DNA of 64,000 nt, from the NCBI GenBank assembly GCA_046349435.1, contig JAXMCI010000041.1, positions 5,967 to 69,966 on the forward strand, given 5' to 3'. A program made the position numbers and the translations under genes. The notes beneath the pieces were generated by a model that had not been told where the DNA came from, made no database searches, and saw only the letters and a list, made by a program, of their open reading frames with translations. The stretch is from JAXMCI01 sp046349435 (GTDB lineage: Bacteria; Pseudomonadota; Alphaproteobacteria; Dongiales; Dongiaceae). Shown piece after piece: positions 8,739 through 17,249 of the stretch. Positions within the stretch are counted from its first letter, which is position 1; each line of letters begins with the position of its first letter.

Positions 8739-9989
8739 CTAGCCGGCACCGCGGGCGCCGAGATGAGCCGCGATCCGCCCTGCGACATGGGCGGCATCCT
8801 CCCCGACGCCGTAGATGATTCCGGACTTGCGCTTGTAGAGCCAGTTGAGCCCGAGGAAGCAGAGCCCGGGCACCTCGGTCTCCCCGCGTCGCGTCGCCGG
8901 GTAGCCGGCGGCGTCGCGCACGGGGAAGTCGATCCAGCCGAAATCGTAGGCGAAGCCGGTCGCCCAGATCACCGTGCCGATGCCGCTCGTGGCCAAGTCG
9001 AGACCGGCCGGGCCGGGCATCGGCGCCGCCGACGGGCCGCCGGCGAGCTCCGCCGCGGTCGGCGCCGGCGCCTCGATCCCGGCGGCGGCGATGTGCTCGT
9101 CGACCTGTCGGTAGAAGGACGCGGCATAGGCGTCGGCCCGCTCGAGATTGGCGAGCAGGTCGTCACGGAAGCGGAGCGCCTCGCCCTCGGCCGTGGCGAG
9201 GCTGCCTGCGAGCGTGATGCCGGACTCGCGGAGCCGGTGCAGGCTGAGGGTACGGCCGCCGCCGCGGCCGCTGAGGTGCGGGTCGCCGCGGAAGCGGTGC
9301 GCCGGGTCCTCCAGCATGTCGGGCGTGCGGTCCAGCCAGCCCATCGAGCGCTGCCACTCGATGCAGTCGCGGCCGCGATAGCGGCGCGGCAGCCGTCCGG
9401 CCTTGCCGACGGCGAGCACGACCGGCCGGCCGGCCTCGCACAGCTCCTCGGCGATCTGGCAGCCGGACTGGCCGGAGCCCACCACCAGCACGCCGCCGGG
9501 CGGCAAGGCGCGCGGGTTGCGGTAGCCGGCGGCATCGAGCTGGTGCAGGCGCGGGGAAAGTCCGTGCGCCTGCGCCGGCCGGCGCGGTCCCTGGAAGGTG
9601 GCGGTCGCCACCACCACGGCGCGGGCGCGCAGCGGGCCGGCGCTCGTCTCCAGGCGGAAGTCGCCCGGCTCGCCGCCGATCCGCCGGACGTCCACGCCGT
9701 TGCGGATCGGGGCGGCGAAGGACCGCGCCCAGCGCTCGAGATGCGCGACGAAGACATCGCGGTCGAGGAATCCGCCGGGGTCCGGACCCTCATAGGTCGC
9801 GCCGGGCAGGGTGATCGTCCAGTTCGGCGTCACCAGGCAGAAGGAGTCCCAGCGCTGCGATCGCCAGGCCTCGGCGACGGCGCCGCGCTCGAGCACGACG
9901 TGCTCGATGCCGCGGGCGGTGAGGAACCAGCTGGCGGCGAGCCCGGCCTGGCCCGCGCCGACCACCACCACGTCGTGCCGCGCGATCAT
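8739..9989 (-). CDS. flavin-containing monooxygenase-like NAD(P)/FAD protein
   Basis: 416 residues with an N-terminal FAD Rossmann motif (VVVGAGQAGLAASWFL), a central NADPH Rossmann motif (VLVVGSGQSGCQIAEEL, about residues 170-186) and the C-terminal ATGFAYDF block of class B flavin monooxygenases of the CzcO/TrkA-like group. These proteins use NAD(P)H and O2 to oxidise a carbon, sulfur or nitrogen centre. It sits between the DinB gene (15 bases upstream) and the DAO-family oxidase (9 bases downstream), so the two flavoproteins are probably made together. The substrate cannot be inferred. Confidence 0.87.
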   Translation of the reverse strand: MIARHDVVVVGAGQAGLAASWFLTARGIEHVVLERGAVAEAWRSQRWDSFCLVTPNWTITLPGATYEGPDPGGFLDRDVFVAHLERWARSFAAPIRNGVDVRRIGGEPGDFRLETSAGPLRARAVVVATATFQGPRRPAQAHGLSPRLHQLDAAGYRNPRALPPGGVLVVGSGQSGCQIAEELCEAGRPVVLAVGKAGRLPRRYRGRDCIEWQRSMGWLDRTPDMLEDPAHRFRGDPHLSGRGGGRTLSLHRLRESGITLAGSLATAEGEALRFRDDLLANLERADAYAASFYRQVDEHIAAAGIEAPAPTAAELAGGPSAAPMPGPAGLDLATSGIGTVIWATGFAYDFGWIDFPVRDAAGYPATRRGETEVPGLCFLGLNWLYKRKSGIIYGVGEDAAHVAGRIAAHLGARGAG

Positions 9990-10004
9990 CGGCGGCGCCG
10001 GCCG

Positions 10005-10502
10005 TCAGGCCTCGCCGGCGCTGAACTTGATGAAGTCGAGCGGCGGCGGCGAGACCCCGGCGTGGGACAGCATGTGGTGGGTCTGGCCGCGATGGTGAAT
10101 CTGGTGCTCGAAGAGGTTGGTCAGGCAGCGGCGCAGCGGCAGGCTGAAATGCTCGCCCGTCTCGACCGTGTCGAAGGACAGCGTGCCGTCGAGCGCCGCC
10201 GGCGGCAGCGTGTCGGCGAAGCCGACGTACCAGCGGTCCTGCTCCTCCTGCGCGGCGCGCAGGGCGGCGAAGTCGCGATGCAGGATCTCGTCCAGCCGGG
10301 TGAAGTGGGTCGGCTGCTTCTCCAGCCGCTGGCGGTAGAGCACGTCGGCGAGCAGGATGTGGTTGAGGGTGCCGAGGATCGACTTGAAGAAGCCGCGCCG
10401 GTCGAGCGCCAGGTCGTCGGCCGACAGCGTGGCGCAGGCATCGTAGATGCGGCGGTTCGCCCAGGCGTTGTAGCGGGCGGCGGTGGGCAGGTCGAGCAGC
10501 AT
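10005..10502 (-). CDS. DinB family protein
   Basis: 165 residues resembling the DinB/YfiT four-helix bundle. It opens with AARYNAWANRRIYDA. Candidate metal-binding histidines are in LNHILLAD near residue 47 and in FEHQIHHRGQTHHML near residue 130, a strong DinB signature. The family includes thiol-dependent transferases and many proteins of unknown role. It lies inside the leftward operon between the aminotransferase and the flavin monooxygenase, so a role in the pathway or in protection from a reactive intermediate is possible, but nothing in the sequence proves this. Confidence 0.87.
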   Translation of the reverse strand: MLLDLPTAARYNAWANRRIYDACATLSADDLALDRRGFFKSILGTLNHILLADVLYRQRLEKQPTHFTRLDEILHRDFAALRAAQEEQDRWYVGFADTLPPAALDGTLSFDTVETGEHFSLPLRRCLTNLFEHQIHHRGQTHHMLSHAGVSPPPLDFIKFSAGEA

Positions 10503-10538
10503 CGGGCGCTCCTCAGGGCGACGGTTTCGAGACGGTGA

Positions 10539-11747
10539 TCACGACAGCGCGGCCGCCGGCCGGGCAAGGTCGGCGCAGGCCCGCGCGAGGCGGCGGCCGA
10601 CCTCCTCCAGCACCGGCTCCGGCCGGGCGAAGCAGAGGCGCAGATGGCCCGGGCAGCCGAAGGCGGAGCCCGGCACCGCGGCGATGCCGGCGGCGGCGAG
10701 CAGATGCTCGGCCAGCGCCAGGTCGGTCGGGACCGCGCCGCCGCCGAGCAGCCCGCGCGCATCGACGAAGAGATAGAGCCCGCCTTCCGGCGGCGTGCAG
10801 CGCAGCCCGGGGATCGCGGTGACGGCCCGCAGCAGCAGGTCGCGGCGGCGCTGCAGGATGGCGCGCCGCTCGGCCAGCATCTCCTGCGGGCCGGTCAGCG
10901 CGGCCAGCGCCGCCGCCTGCCCGACCGAGGAGGGGTTGGTCGTGCTCTGCCCCTGCAGCACGGTCATCGCCGCGATCAGCTCGGCCGGGCCGGCGCCGTA
11001 GCCGATCCGCCAGCCGGTCATGGCGTAGGCCTTGGAGACGCCGTTGACCGTGAGGATGCGGTCCGCCAGCTCCGGTGCGGCCGCCGCCGCGGCGGCGAAG
11101 CCGCCGGGGACGAAGCTGGTATGCTCGTAGACCTCGTCGCTCAGCACCGCCAGCCGGGGGTGGCGGGCGACGACGGCGAGCAGCGCCGCGAGCTCGGCGC
11201 TGCGATATACGGCACCGGTCGGGTTGCCGGGGGAGTTGAGGATGAGCCAGCGCGAGCGCGGCGTGATCGCCTGCGCCAGGGCCGGGGGCGTCAATCGGAA
11301 GCCGGCCTCGGCCGGGCAGGGCACGATGACCGGGCTGCCGCCGGCGATGCGGACCATGTCGGGGTAGGAGACCCAGAAGGGGCTCGGGATCAGCACCTCG
11401 TCGCCGGGGTCGACACCGCACATCAGCGCGTTGAAGATGACCTGCTTGGCGCCGGTCGAGACGATGACCTGCTCCGGCCGCACCGCGATGCCGTTCTCGC
11501 GCGCGAGCTTGTCGCAGACCGCCTGGCGCAGCGCCGGCGTGCCGGCCACCGAGGTGTAGCGCGTCTGCCCGCCGCGCAGCGCGGCGCAGGCGGCCTCCAC
11601 GATGTGCGCGGGGGTGTCGAAATCGGGCTCGCCTTCGGCGAGGTCGATGACCTCCTCGCCGCGGCCGATGCGCGCGCGGGCGATCTCGGCGAGCGCCACC
11701 GTGGCGGACGGCCGGATCGCCGCCAGCCGGCGGCCGACCAGGCTCAT
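10539..11747 (-). CDS. aspartate-aminotransferase-like PLP enzyme
   Basis: A 402-residue class I/II aminotransferase. Motifs visible are the N-terminal DLAEGEPDFDTPAHI, LILNSPGNPTGAVY, the DEVYEH segment and the PLP-lysine block GVSKAYAMTGWRIGY (near residue 235). The start at 11747 (MSLVGRRL) is preferred over the one 36 bases upstream because it matches the family N-terminus and the extra residues are Arg/Pro-rich. It is the first gene of a leftward unit with dinB, a monooxygenase and a DAO-family oxidase, and is divergent from the DadA-like gene. The operator-like dyad at 11822 lies between them. It probably transfers the amino group of the imported compound or its breakdown product. Confidence 0.9.
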   Translation of the reverse strand: MSLVGRRLAAIRPSATVALAEIARARIGRGEEVIDLAEGEPDFDTPAHIVEAACAALRGGQTRYTSVAGTPALRQAVCDKLARENGIAVRPEQVIVSTGAKQVIFNALMCGVDPGDEVLIPSPFWVSYPDMVRIAGGSPVIVPCPAEAGFRLTPPALAQAITPRSRWLILNSPGNPTGAVYRSAELAALLAVVARHPRLAVLSDEVYEHTSFVPGGFAAAAAAAPELADRILTVNGVSKAYAMTGWRIGYGAGPAELIAAMTVLQGQSTTNPSSVGQAAALAALTGPQEMLAERRAILQRRRDLLLRAVTAIPGLRCTPPEGGLYLFVDARGLLGGGAVPTDLALAEHLLAAAGIAAVPGSAFGCPGHLRLCFARPEPVLEEVGRRLARACADLARPAAALS

Positions 11748-11821
11748 GCGGGCGATCCCGCGGCGTCGGATGGGGGCAGGCACCGGGACGACGGGTGCCG
11801 GGCGGATCTCATCTTGGCTGA

Positions 11822-11840
11822 CATATATTTTTCGTATATG
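11822..11840. promoter_or_regulatory. AT-rich dyad, putative GntR operator 3
   Basis: CATATATTTTTCGTATATG contains a perfect 6-bp inverted repeat (CATATA, 7 bases, TATATG), the best-conserved of three such sites. It lies in the divergent gap between the aminotransferase unit (minus) and the DadA-like/ABC ATPase unit (plus), so one bound protein could regulate both. The GntR/FCD protein at 183-911 is the obvious local candidate. Confidence 0.65.
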
Positions 11841-11911
11841 GCTGCCAGCGTAGCATGGCCGGCGGGCCTGTAAAGCAGGGAAACGATGGCAGGCAAGGCG
11901 GGCGGGGCGGC

Positions 11912-13180
11912 TTGGACATCCTGATCCTCGGGGCCGGCGTGATCGGCGTCACCACGGCGTGGCGGCTGGCCGAGCGCGGGCATCGCGTCACCGTGCTGGA
12001 GCAGCGGCCGGGGCCGGGCGAGGGCACCAGCCGCGCCAATGCGGGCCTGGTCACGCCCAGCCAGGCGCCGCCCTGGAACGAGCCGGGCGTGCCGCGCCAG
12101 GCGCTGGGCTGGCTGCGCGAGCCGGACGGCGCGCTGCGCATCCATCCGCGCGCCGAGCCTGCCCTGTGGCGCTGGCTGCTCGGCTTCGCCCGCCATTCGC
12201 GCCCGCGGCTGCACGAGGCCCACGCCCGGGCGATCCTGGCCCTGGCCCGCCACAGCCGGCAGGAGCTCGACCGCATCGCCGCGGCGACCGGCATCGCCTA
12301 CGACCGCACCGATCGCGGCATCCTGACCATCGCGCGCGACCAGGCCAGCCGCGGCTCGATCGAGAGGAATGCCGCCAAGCTGCAGGGGCTCGGCATCGCC
12401 TGCAGCCTGCTCGACCGCGCGGGCTGCCTCGCCCTCGAGCCGGCGCTGGCGCCGATCGAGCGTGTCGTGGCCGGCGGCCTGCACACGCCGGAGGATGCCA
12501 GCGGCGACATCTACAAGCTGGTCACCGGGCTGGCCGAGGCCGCCGCCCGGCGCGGCGTGGTCTTCCGGACCGGCGTTGCGGTGGAGCGGCTGGTGCCGCG
12601 CTCAGGCCGGCTCGCCGGCGTGGTGGCGGGCGGCGAGACGCTGACCGCCGACGCCTATGTGCTGGCGCTCGGCACCGGCAGCGCCAGCCTGGCGCGCCAG
12701 CTCGGGCTGCGGCTGCCGATCTATCCCGTGCAGGGCGTGTCGCTGACCTTCGACGTGCCCGGCTGGGTGCAGCCGCCCACCATGCCGGTGCGCGACCCGC
12801 TGCGGCGGGTGGCGACGACCCCGATGGGCGGGCGGCTGCGGGTCGCCGGCATGGCCATCCTCAACGGCGGCGACCTCGGCATCGACCGCCGTGACGTCGA
12901 CGCGCTGCGCCGCGCCACCGCCGAGATCTTCCCCGGTGCGCCGCTCGGCCGCCCGGCGATGGAGTGGAGCGGGCTGCGGCCGATGACGCCGGACGGGCCG
13001 CCGATCATCGGCCGGACGCCCTTCGACAACCTGCTCGTCAACACCGGCCACGGGCCGCTCGGCTGGACGCTGTCCTGCGGCAGCGCCGACGTCGTCGCCG
13101 ACCTCGTCGACGGGCGCGCGCCGGCGGTCCCGATCGAGCCGTTCCGGATCGACCGATACCGCCCGGGAGGGATCGCATGA
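11912..13180 (+). CDS. D-amino-acid dehydrogenase-like FAD oxidoreductase
   Basis: 422 residues from a TTG start. The reading LDILILGAGVIGVTTAWRLAERGH then aligns exactly with the N-terminal FAD motif of DadA-type enzymes. An ATG at 11855 would add 19 Gly/Arg-rich residues and has no clear ribosome-binding site. Further family blocks are EGTSRANAGLVTPSQAPPWN (about residues 28-50) and the C-terminal GLRPMTPDGPPIIG and NTGHGPLGWTLSCGS. DadA-type enzymes oxidise D-amino acids to 2-oxo acids and pass electrons to the respiratory chain. It heads a rightward unit with the amino-acid ABC ATPase and a 2-hydroxyacid dehydrogenase, which would reduce an oxo acid. Confidence 0.88.
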   Translation: MDILILGAGVIGVTTAWRLAERGHRVTVLEQRPGPGEGTSRANAGLVTPSQAPPWNEPGVPRQALGWLREPDGALRIHPRAEPALWRWLLGFARHSRPRLHEAHARAILALARHSRQELDRIAAATGIAYDRTDRGILTIARDQASRGSIERNAAKLQGLGIACSLLDRAGCLALEPALAPIERVVAGGLHTPEDASGDIYKLVTGLAEAAARRGVVFRTGVAVERLVPRSGRLAGVVAGGETLTADAYVLALGTGSASLARQLGLRLPIYPVQGVSLTFDVPGWVQPPTMPVRDPLRRVATTPMGGRLRVAGMAILNGGDLGIDRRDVDALRRATAEIFPGAPLGRPAMEWSGLRPMTPDGPPIIGRTPFDNLLVNTGHGPLGWTLSCGSADVVADLVDGRAPAVPIEPFRIDRYRPGGIA

Positions 13181-13262
13181 GGCGACCGGCGGCGACGCGG
13201 CGGGCTTGCGGCGCGACCGCCGCGCGCCGATGCTCGCTGCCGGGGCGATGAGGCGGCGCGCG

Positions 13263-14075
13263 ATGGCGGACCAGGCGGGGCAGGGCGATCCGGACGGCGG
13301 CGAGATCCTCCGGCTGGTCGACATCCGCAAGTCGTTCGGCCCGCTCGAGGTGCTGTCCGGCATCTCGCTGTCGGTCCGGCGGGGCGAGGTGCTGGCGATC
13401 ATCGGGGCCAGCGGCTCTGGCAAGAGCACGCTGTTGCGCTGCGTCAACCTGCTCGAGGTGCCGAGCGCCGGCGAGATCCGGTTCGAGGGGCGCGAGATCC
13501 GCTATCTCGGCGGCCCGGCCTGGCGCCGCGCCGGCGCGCTGCGCGCCCTGCGGGCCTCGGTCGGGATGGTGTTCCAGAGCTACAATCTCTGGCCGCACAA
13601 GACGGTGCTGGAGAACGTCATCGAGGCGCCGATGATGGTGCGCCGGCTCGGCCGGCGCGAGGCGACCGCCGAGGCCGAGTCGCTGCTCGCCGGCATCGGG
13701 CTGGCCGAGAAGCGCAACGAGTATCCGAGCCGGCTGTCGGGCGGGCAGCAGCAGCGCGTGGCGATCATCCGCGCGCTGGCGATGAAGCCGAAGATCATGC
13801 TCTTCGACGAGGTGACCTCGGCGCTCGATCCGGAGCTGGTCGGCGAGGTGCTGGACCTGATGACCGCGCTCGCCGAGCAGGGCATGACCATGCTGGTGGT
13901 CACCCACGAGATGGGCTTCGCCCAGCATGTCAGCCACCGCACGGCCTTCTTCCACGCCGGCCTGATCGCCGAGATCGGGCCGTCCGAGCAGGTGCTGACC
14001 CAGCCGCAGAACGAGCGCACCCGGCAGTTCCTCAGCCGGGTGCTGCACCGGCGCGGCCTGACCCCGACCGCCTAG
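13263..14075 (+). CDS. polar amino-acid ABC transporter ATP-binding protein
   Basis: 270 residues from ATG 13263; in-frame ATGs at 13206, 13230 and 13248 give longer forms with Arg-rich leaders. Walker A GASGSGKSTLL, Q-loop MVFQSYNLWPHKT, signature LSGGQQQR, Walker B IMLFDEVTSALDPE and switch His in VVTHEMGF are all intact. It belongs to the GlnQ/HisP family and should energise the permease at 5955 with the binding protein at 6682, since no other ATPase of this kind is near. Its separation from them by a convergent operon suggests the shared operator, not co-transcription, keeps expression matched. Confidence 0.93.
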   Translation: MADQAGQGDPDGGEILRLVDIRKSFGPLEVLSGISLSVRRGEVLAIIGASGSGKSTLLRCVNLLEVPSAGEIRFEGREIRYLGGPAWRRAGALRALRASVGMVFQSYNLWPHKTVLENVIEAPMMVRRLGRREATAEAESLLAGIGLAEKRNEYPSRLSGGQQQRVAIIRALAMKPKIMLFDEVTSALDPELVGEVLDLMTALAEQGMTMLVVTHEMGFAQHVSHRTAFFHAGLIAEIGPSEQVLTQPQNERTRQFLSRVLHRRGLTPTA

Positions 14076-14091
14076 AGACGAGCCTGCAAGC

Positions 14092-15165
14092 ATGCCTGAG
14101 AGCCTCGAATCCGCCGTCGCGAAGCCGTCCGGGGACGGCCGGTTGCGCGTCCTGATCGCCTCCTGGCTGGAGGCCGAGCAGGTCGAGCGGATCCGCGCCT
14201 GCGCCCCCGGCCGTATCGAGGTCCTCTACGCGCCCGAGCTGCTGCCGGTGCCGCGCTACGTCGCCGATCACAGCGGCACCCCGCCGGCGCTCGACGACGG
14301 CCAGCGCCGCCGCTGGCTGGAGCTGCTGGGCGCGGCCGACATCATGTTCGACTTCGACTGGCTCGACCCGGCCGCGCTGCCGCGCACGGCGCCCAGGCTG
14401 CGCTGGGTGCAGGGCACCAGCGCCGGCATCGGCCAGCTGCTGCGGCGCACCGGCCTGGTGGCCACCCCGATCGCCTTCACCACCGCCTCCGGGGTGCATG
14501 CGCAGCCCCTGGCGGAGTTCGTGCTGCTCGGGCTGCTCTACTTCGTGCGCGACGTGCCGATGCTGCTGGCGCTCAAGGCGGAGCATCGCTGGCAGCGCTT
14601 CACCAGCCGCTCCCTGGCCGGCCGCCGCGTGCTGGTCGTCGGGCTCGGCTCGATCGGATCGGCCGCCGTAGCCGCTTGCGCCGGCATCGGGATGGAGGTC
14701 TGGGGGACCAGCAGGACCGCGCCGCGGCAGGCCGTGCCGGGGCTCGCCCGCTATCTCGACCCGGCCTCCTGGCGCGATGCGCTGGGCCAGGTCGATGCGC
14801 TGGTCCTTGCCTGCCCGAGCACCGACGAGACGCATCACCTGATCGGCGCCGCGGAAATCGCCCGGCTGCCCGCCCATGCGGTGATCGTCAACATCGCCCG
14901 CGGGGTCGTCGTCGAGGAGCCCGCGCTGCTCGACGCGCTGCGGTCCGGCCGCCTTGGCGGGGCGGCGCTCGACGTCACCTATACCGAGCCGCTGCCGGCC
15001 GACAGCCCGCTCTGGGACCTCGACAACGTGCTGATCGCCCACCACTCGGCGAGCACCGTGGCCGACGAGAACCGCCGGATCGTCGACATCTTCCTGGAGA
15101 ACCTCCGGCGCTATCTCGACGGACGGCAGCTCGCCAACCTGTTCGACCGGCAGCGCGGCTACTGA
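14092..15165 (+). CDS. D-2-hydroxyacid dehydrogenase family protein
   Basis: A 357-residue NAD(P)-dependent oxidoreductase. The nucleotide-binding block VVGLGSIGSAAVAACAGIGM is near residue 185. The catalytic residues appear as Arg in NIARGVVVEEPALL, Glu in TEPLPADSPLWD and His in LIAHHSAST. It lies 16 bases after the ABC ATPase gene and is probably co-transcribed with it and the DadA-like gene. A plausible role is reduction of the 2-oxo acid made by the dehydrogenase or aminotransferase of this cluster. This is inference from context; the family also includes reductases of glyoxylate and phosphoglycerate. Confidence 0.88.
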   Translation: MPESLESAVAKPSGDGRLRVLIASWLEAEQVERIRACAPGRIEVLYAPELLPVPRYVADHSGTPPALDDGQRRRWLELLGAADIMFDFDWLDPAALPRTAPRLRWVQGTSAGIGQLLRRTGLVATPIAFTTASGVHAQPLAEFVLLGLLYFVRDVPMLLALKAEHRWQRFTSRSLAGRRVLVVGLGSIGSAAVAACAGIGMEVWGTSRTAPRQAVPGLARYLDPASWRDALGQVDALVLACPSTDETHHLIGAAEIARLPAHAVIVNIARGVVVEEPALLDALRSGRLGGAALDVTYTEPLPADSPLWDLDNVLIAHHSASTVADENRRIVDIFLENLRRYLDGRQLANLFDRQRGY

Positions 15166-15299
15166 GCCGGCGGGGCCTGGGGTGGCCCGGGGTCGGGGCC
15201 GCTGGAAGTCCGCCGCGCGCCCCGGTACCATCGCCCGTGCCGGGCAAGACCGGCCGGACCGGCGCTCACCGCCGGCACCGCACGACGAGGGAGGAGCGC

Positions 15300-16178
15300 A
15301 TGCGCACGCTGATCTGGGGTGTCGGACTGGCCCTGATCGCCGGGACCAGCCTGGCCGCCGAGCCGACGGTGATCAATGGCGACGTCGCCTTTCCCGAGGG
15401 GCCGGTGATCAGCGACGGCAAGCTCTTCTACGTCGAGTACGGCGCCCATCGGGTCGACATCTGGGACGGCAAGTCCAACGTCGAGTTCTGGAAGCAGGAC
15501 GGCTGCGGGCCGTCGGCGATCGTGCCGCTCGGCGACGGGTTCGCCATCACCTGCTACGATTCCGGCCAGATGGTGCAGATCTCGCGGCAGGGCAAGACCG
15601 TCGCCGCATTCGCCAAGGACGATGCGGGGCAGCCGCTGGTCGGCCCGAACGACGGCACCCCGGACGGCAAGGGCGGCATCTACTTCACGACCTCCGGGCC
15701 CTGGGAAGCCGGTCCCATCGTCGGGCGCGTCCTGCATATGAGCGCAGACGGCAGGATCCGCGAGGTGGCGAACGACCTGCACTATGCCAACGGCATCGCG
15801 CTGTCGCCCGACGGCGCCCGCCTGTTCGTCAACGAGTCCGAGGCCGGCCGCGTCATCTCCTTCAAGGTCGAGGCCGACGGCTCGCTCTCCGATCGACGCC
15901 TGTTCGTCCGCCTCTACCAGGCGGGCGAGGCCCCCGACGTCTATCCCGACGGCCTGAAGTTCGGGCCCGACGGGCACCTCTATGTCGGTGAGTACAGCGC
16001 CGGCCGCATCCTCGAGCTCGACGATGCCGGCAAGGTCCTGAAGGTCTTCACCGTGCCCTCGGCGGCGTCGCCCAACTTCACCTTCTCGCCGGACGGCAAG
16101 ACCATCTACGTGATGGCGGTCGACGACAAGTCGGCCGCACCCTACAAGGGCAAGGTCTACGCCATCCCGAACCAGTAG
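15300..16178 (+). CDS. secreted SMP-30/gluconolactonase-like beta-propeller protein
   Basis: 292 residues beginning with a Sec-type signal peptide (MRTLIWGVGLALIAGTSLAAEP, likely cut after LAA). The mature part has repeats of the SMP-30/lactonase beta-propeller: AFPEGPVISDGKLFYVEYG, PNDGTPDGKGGIYFTTSG, YANGIALSPDGARLFVNES and PDGLKFGPDGHLYVGEYSAG. The start at 15300 follows GAGGGAGGAG. Family members hydrolyse lactones with one divalent metal. The 134-base gap after the 2-hydroxyacid dehydrogenase makes co-transcription possible but uncertain. Its periplasmic location sets it apart from the rest of the pathway. Substrate unknown. Confidence 0.85.
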   Translation: MRTLIWGVGLALIAGTSLAAEPTVINGDVAFPEGPVISDGKLFYVEYGAHRVDIWDGKSNVEFWKQDGCGPSAIVPLGDGFAITCYDSGQMVQISRQGKTVAAFAKDDAGQPLVGPNDGTPDGKGGIYFTTSGPWEAGPIVGRVLHMSADGRIREVANDLHYANGIALSPDGARLFVNESEAGRVISFKVEADGSLSDRRLFVRLYQAGEAPDVYPDGLKFGPDGHLYVGEYSAGRILELDDAGKVLKVFTVPSAASPNFTFSPDGKTIYVMAVDDKSAAPYKGKVYAIPNQ

Positions 16179-16194
16179 GCCGGCCGGCTCGCGG

Positions 16195-16935
16195 TCAGGG
16201 TGCCGTCGGCACCGCGTTGGCGCCGGAGGCGAGCGGGTCGCAGCTGCCGCGGACGAGACCGCCGGCGACCGCGCAGTCGCGGATCAGGCTCTGCTCCGTC
16301 GCGCGGCAGCGCCGCTGGTCGGCGGCCGTGGCCGTCGCGGTCCTCGGATGGTCGCAGTCGCAGGCGATCATCCGGCACTCGAAGGGCCGTGCCAGCTCCA
16401 GCGGCGGCGTCGGCCGGTCGCTCGGCGGCACCGCTTCGCGGAACGCCGCCGTCCGCCGGCCGACCTCGATGGCCTGCGCCGCAGCAAGTCGCGGGCGCAG
16501 GCCCTGGAGCTCCCCGGCGACCCGGTCGCGATCGGGCCCGGCAGGCAGCAGCGGCACGGCCAGCGTCAGCCACACCGCGGCGTCGACGAGCGCCAGCGCC
16601 GGGTCCGCCTGTGCCTCGCTGGTGACGCCGCGCAGCCCGAGCTCGCCGAGGGCGACCATCGAGGGCAGGTGGCCGCGGCTGGCCGCCAGGCGGAACCACA
16701 GGTCGGCGGTGTCGGAATCGGCCGGCACGCCGCGCCCGTCCCGGAACATCAGCCCGAGATAGAACTGCGAGTCGCGGTCGCCGGCCTGGCCGAGCGGCGC
16801 CAGCCCGCGCCGCGCCGCGACATAGTCGCCGCGCGCGAAGGCCTCGACGGCATCGCCCTCGCCGGCCGTGGCCGTCACCGCCGGAAGCAGCGCGGCCAGG
16901 ATCGCCACCAGTCCGAGAACCATCCACCGAGGCAT
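16195..16935 (-). CDS. exported Sel1-repeat-like protein
   Basis: 246 residues from ATG 16935, which follows GAAGAGGAACG. The N-terminus is a signal peptide (MVLGLVAILAALLPAVTATAG). After it come two or three Sel1-like helical repeats, with DSQFYLGLMFRDGRGVPADSDTADLWFRLAASRG as the clearest stretch (about residues 50-85). The C-terminal part is Cys-containing (CRMIACDCDHP, QRRCRATEQ, CAVAGGLVRGSC) and may be disulfide-bonded in the periplasm. Sel1 repeats mediate protein contacts. It stands alone, convergent with the SMP-30 gene, and no specific function is evident. Confidence 0.75.
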   Translation of the reverse strand: MPRWMVLGLVAILAALLPAVTATAGEGDAVEAFARGDYVAARRGLAPLGQAGDRDSQFYLGLMFRDGRGVPADSDTADLWFRLAASRGHLPSMVALGELGLRGVTSEAQADPALALVDAAVWLTLAVPLLPAGPDRDRVAGELQGLRPRLAAAQAIEVGRRTAAFREAVPPSDRPTPPLELARPFECRMIACDCDHPRTATATAADQRRCRATEQSLIRDCAVAGGLVRGSCDPLASGANAVPTAP

Positions 16936-17249
16936 GTGCAGCGTTCCTCTTCGGGCGCGGGCGCCTGGTCGGCACCGTAGGCACGCCTCGGATCTGCCGC
17001 AAGCGGTTCGCCGGGCCGACGCCGGGAGACAGAAGTCCTCCCGGTTTCGCCGATCCCGCCGGCGAGGGCGACGCAGGGCGGCGAGCCGCCCGACCCGGCA
17101 TTCGACCGGCAGAGCGGATTCCTGTATCGTGCCCTCAGCGGTTGCGACCGGCCGGGCCGGCCGGTTCGCACAGGGGCGGGTGATCGAACGTCGGGCGGAC
17201 CGGGGCCGCACGAGGCAGCGCGGCTCTTCGATCATGAGGGGGACAGGTC
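16936..17249. other. 314-base divergent intergenic region
   Basis: This gap separates the leftward Sel1-like gene from the rightward membrane-protein gene. It should contain both promoters, but no clear box of either type found elsewhere in the window was seen. A GC-rich imperfect hairpin (TGCGACCGGCC against GGCCGGTTCGCA) lies around 17143-17170. Open frames crossing the gap are Arg-rich and look non-coding. Confidence 0.5.

Noticed and set aside
6657..10538. Very long open frame (1293 codons) on the plus strand across several genes
   Set aside because: It is rich in Arg, Gly and Gln, matches no family and runs over well-supported genes in other frames. Such frames are expected in very GC-rich DNA.
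17143..17170. GC-rich imperfect hairpin as a terminator
   Set aside because: It lies between divergent genes, where no transcript should end, and has no T-run.
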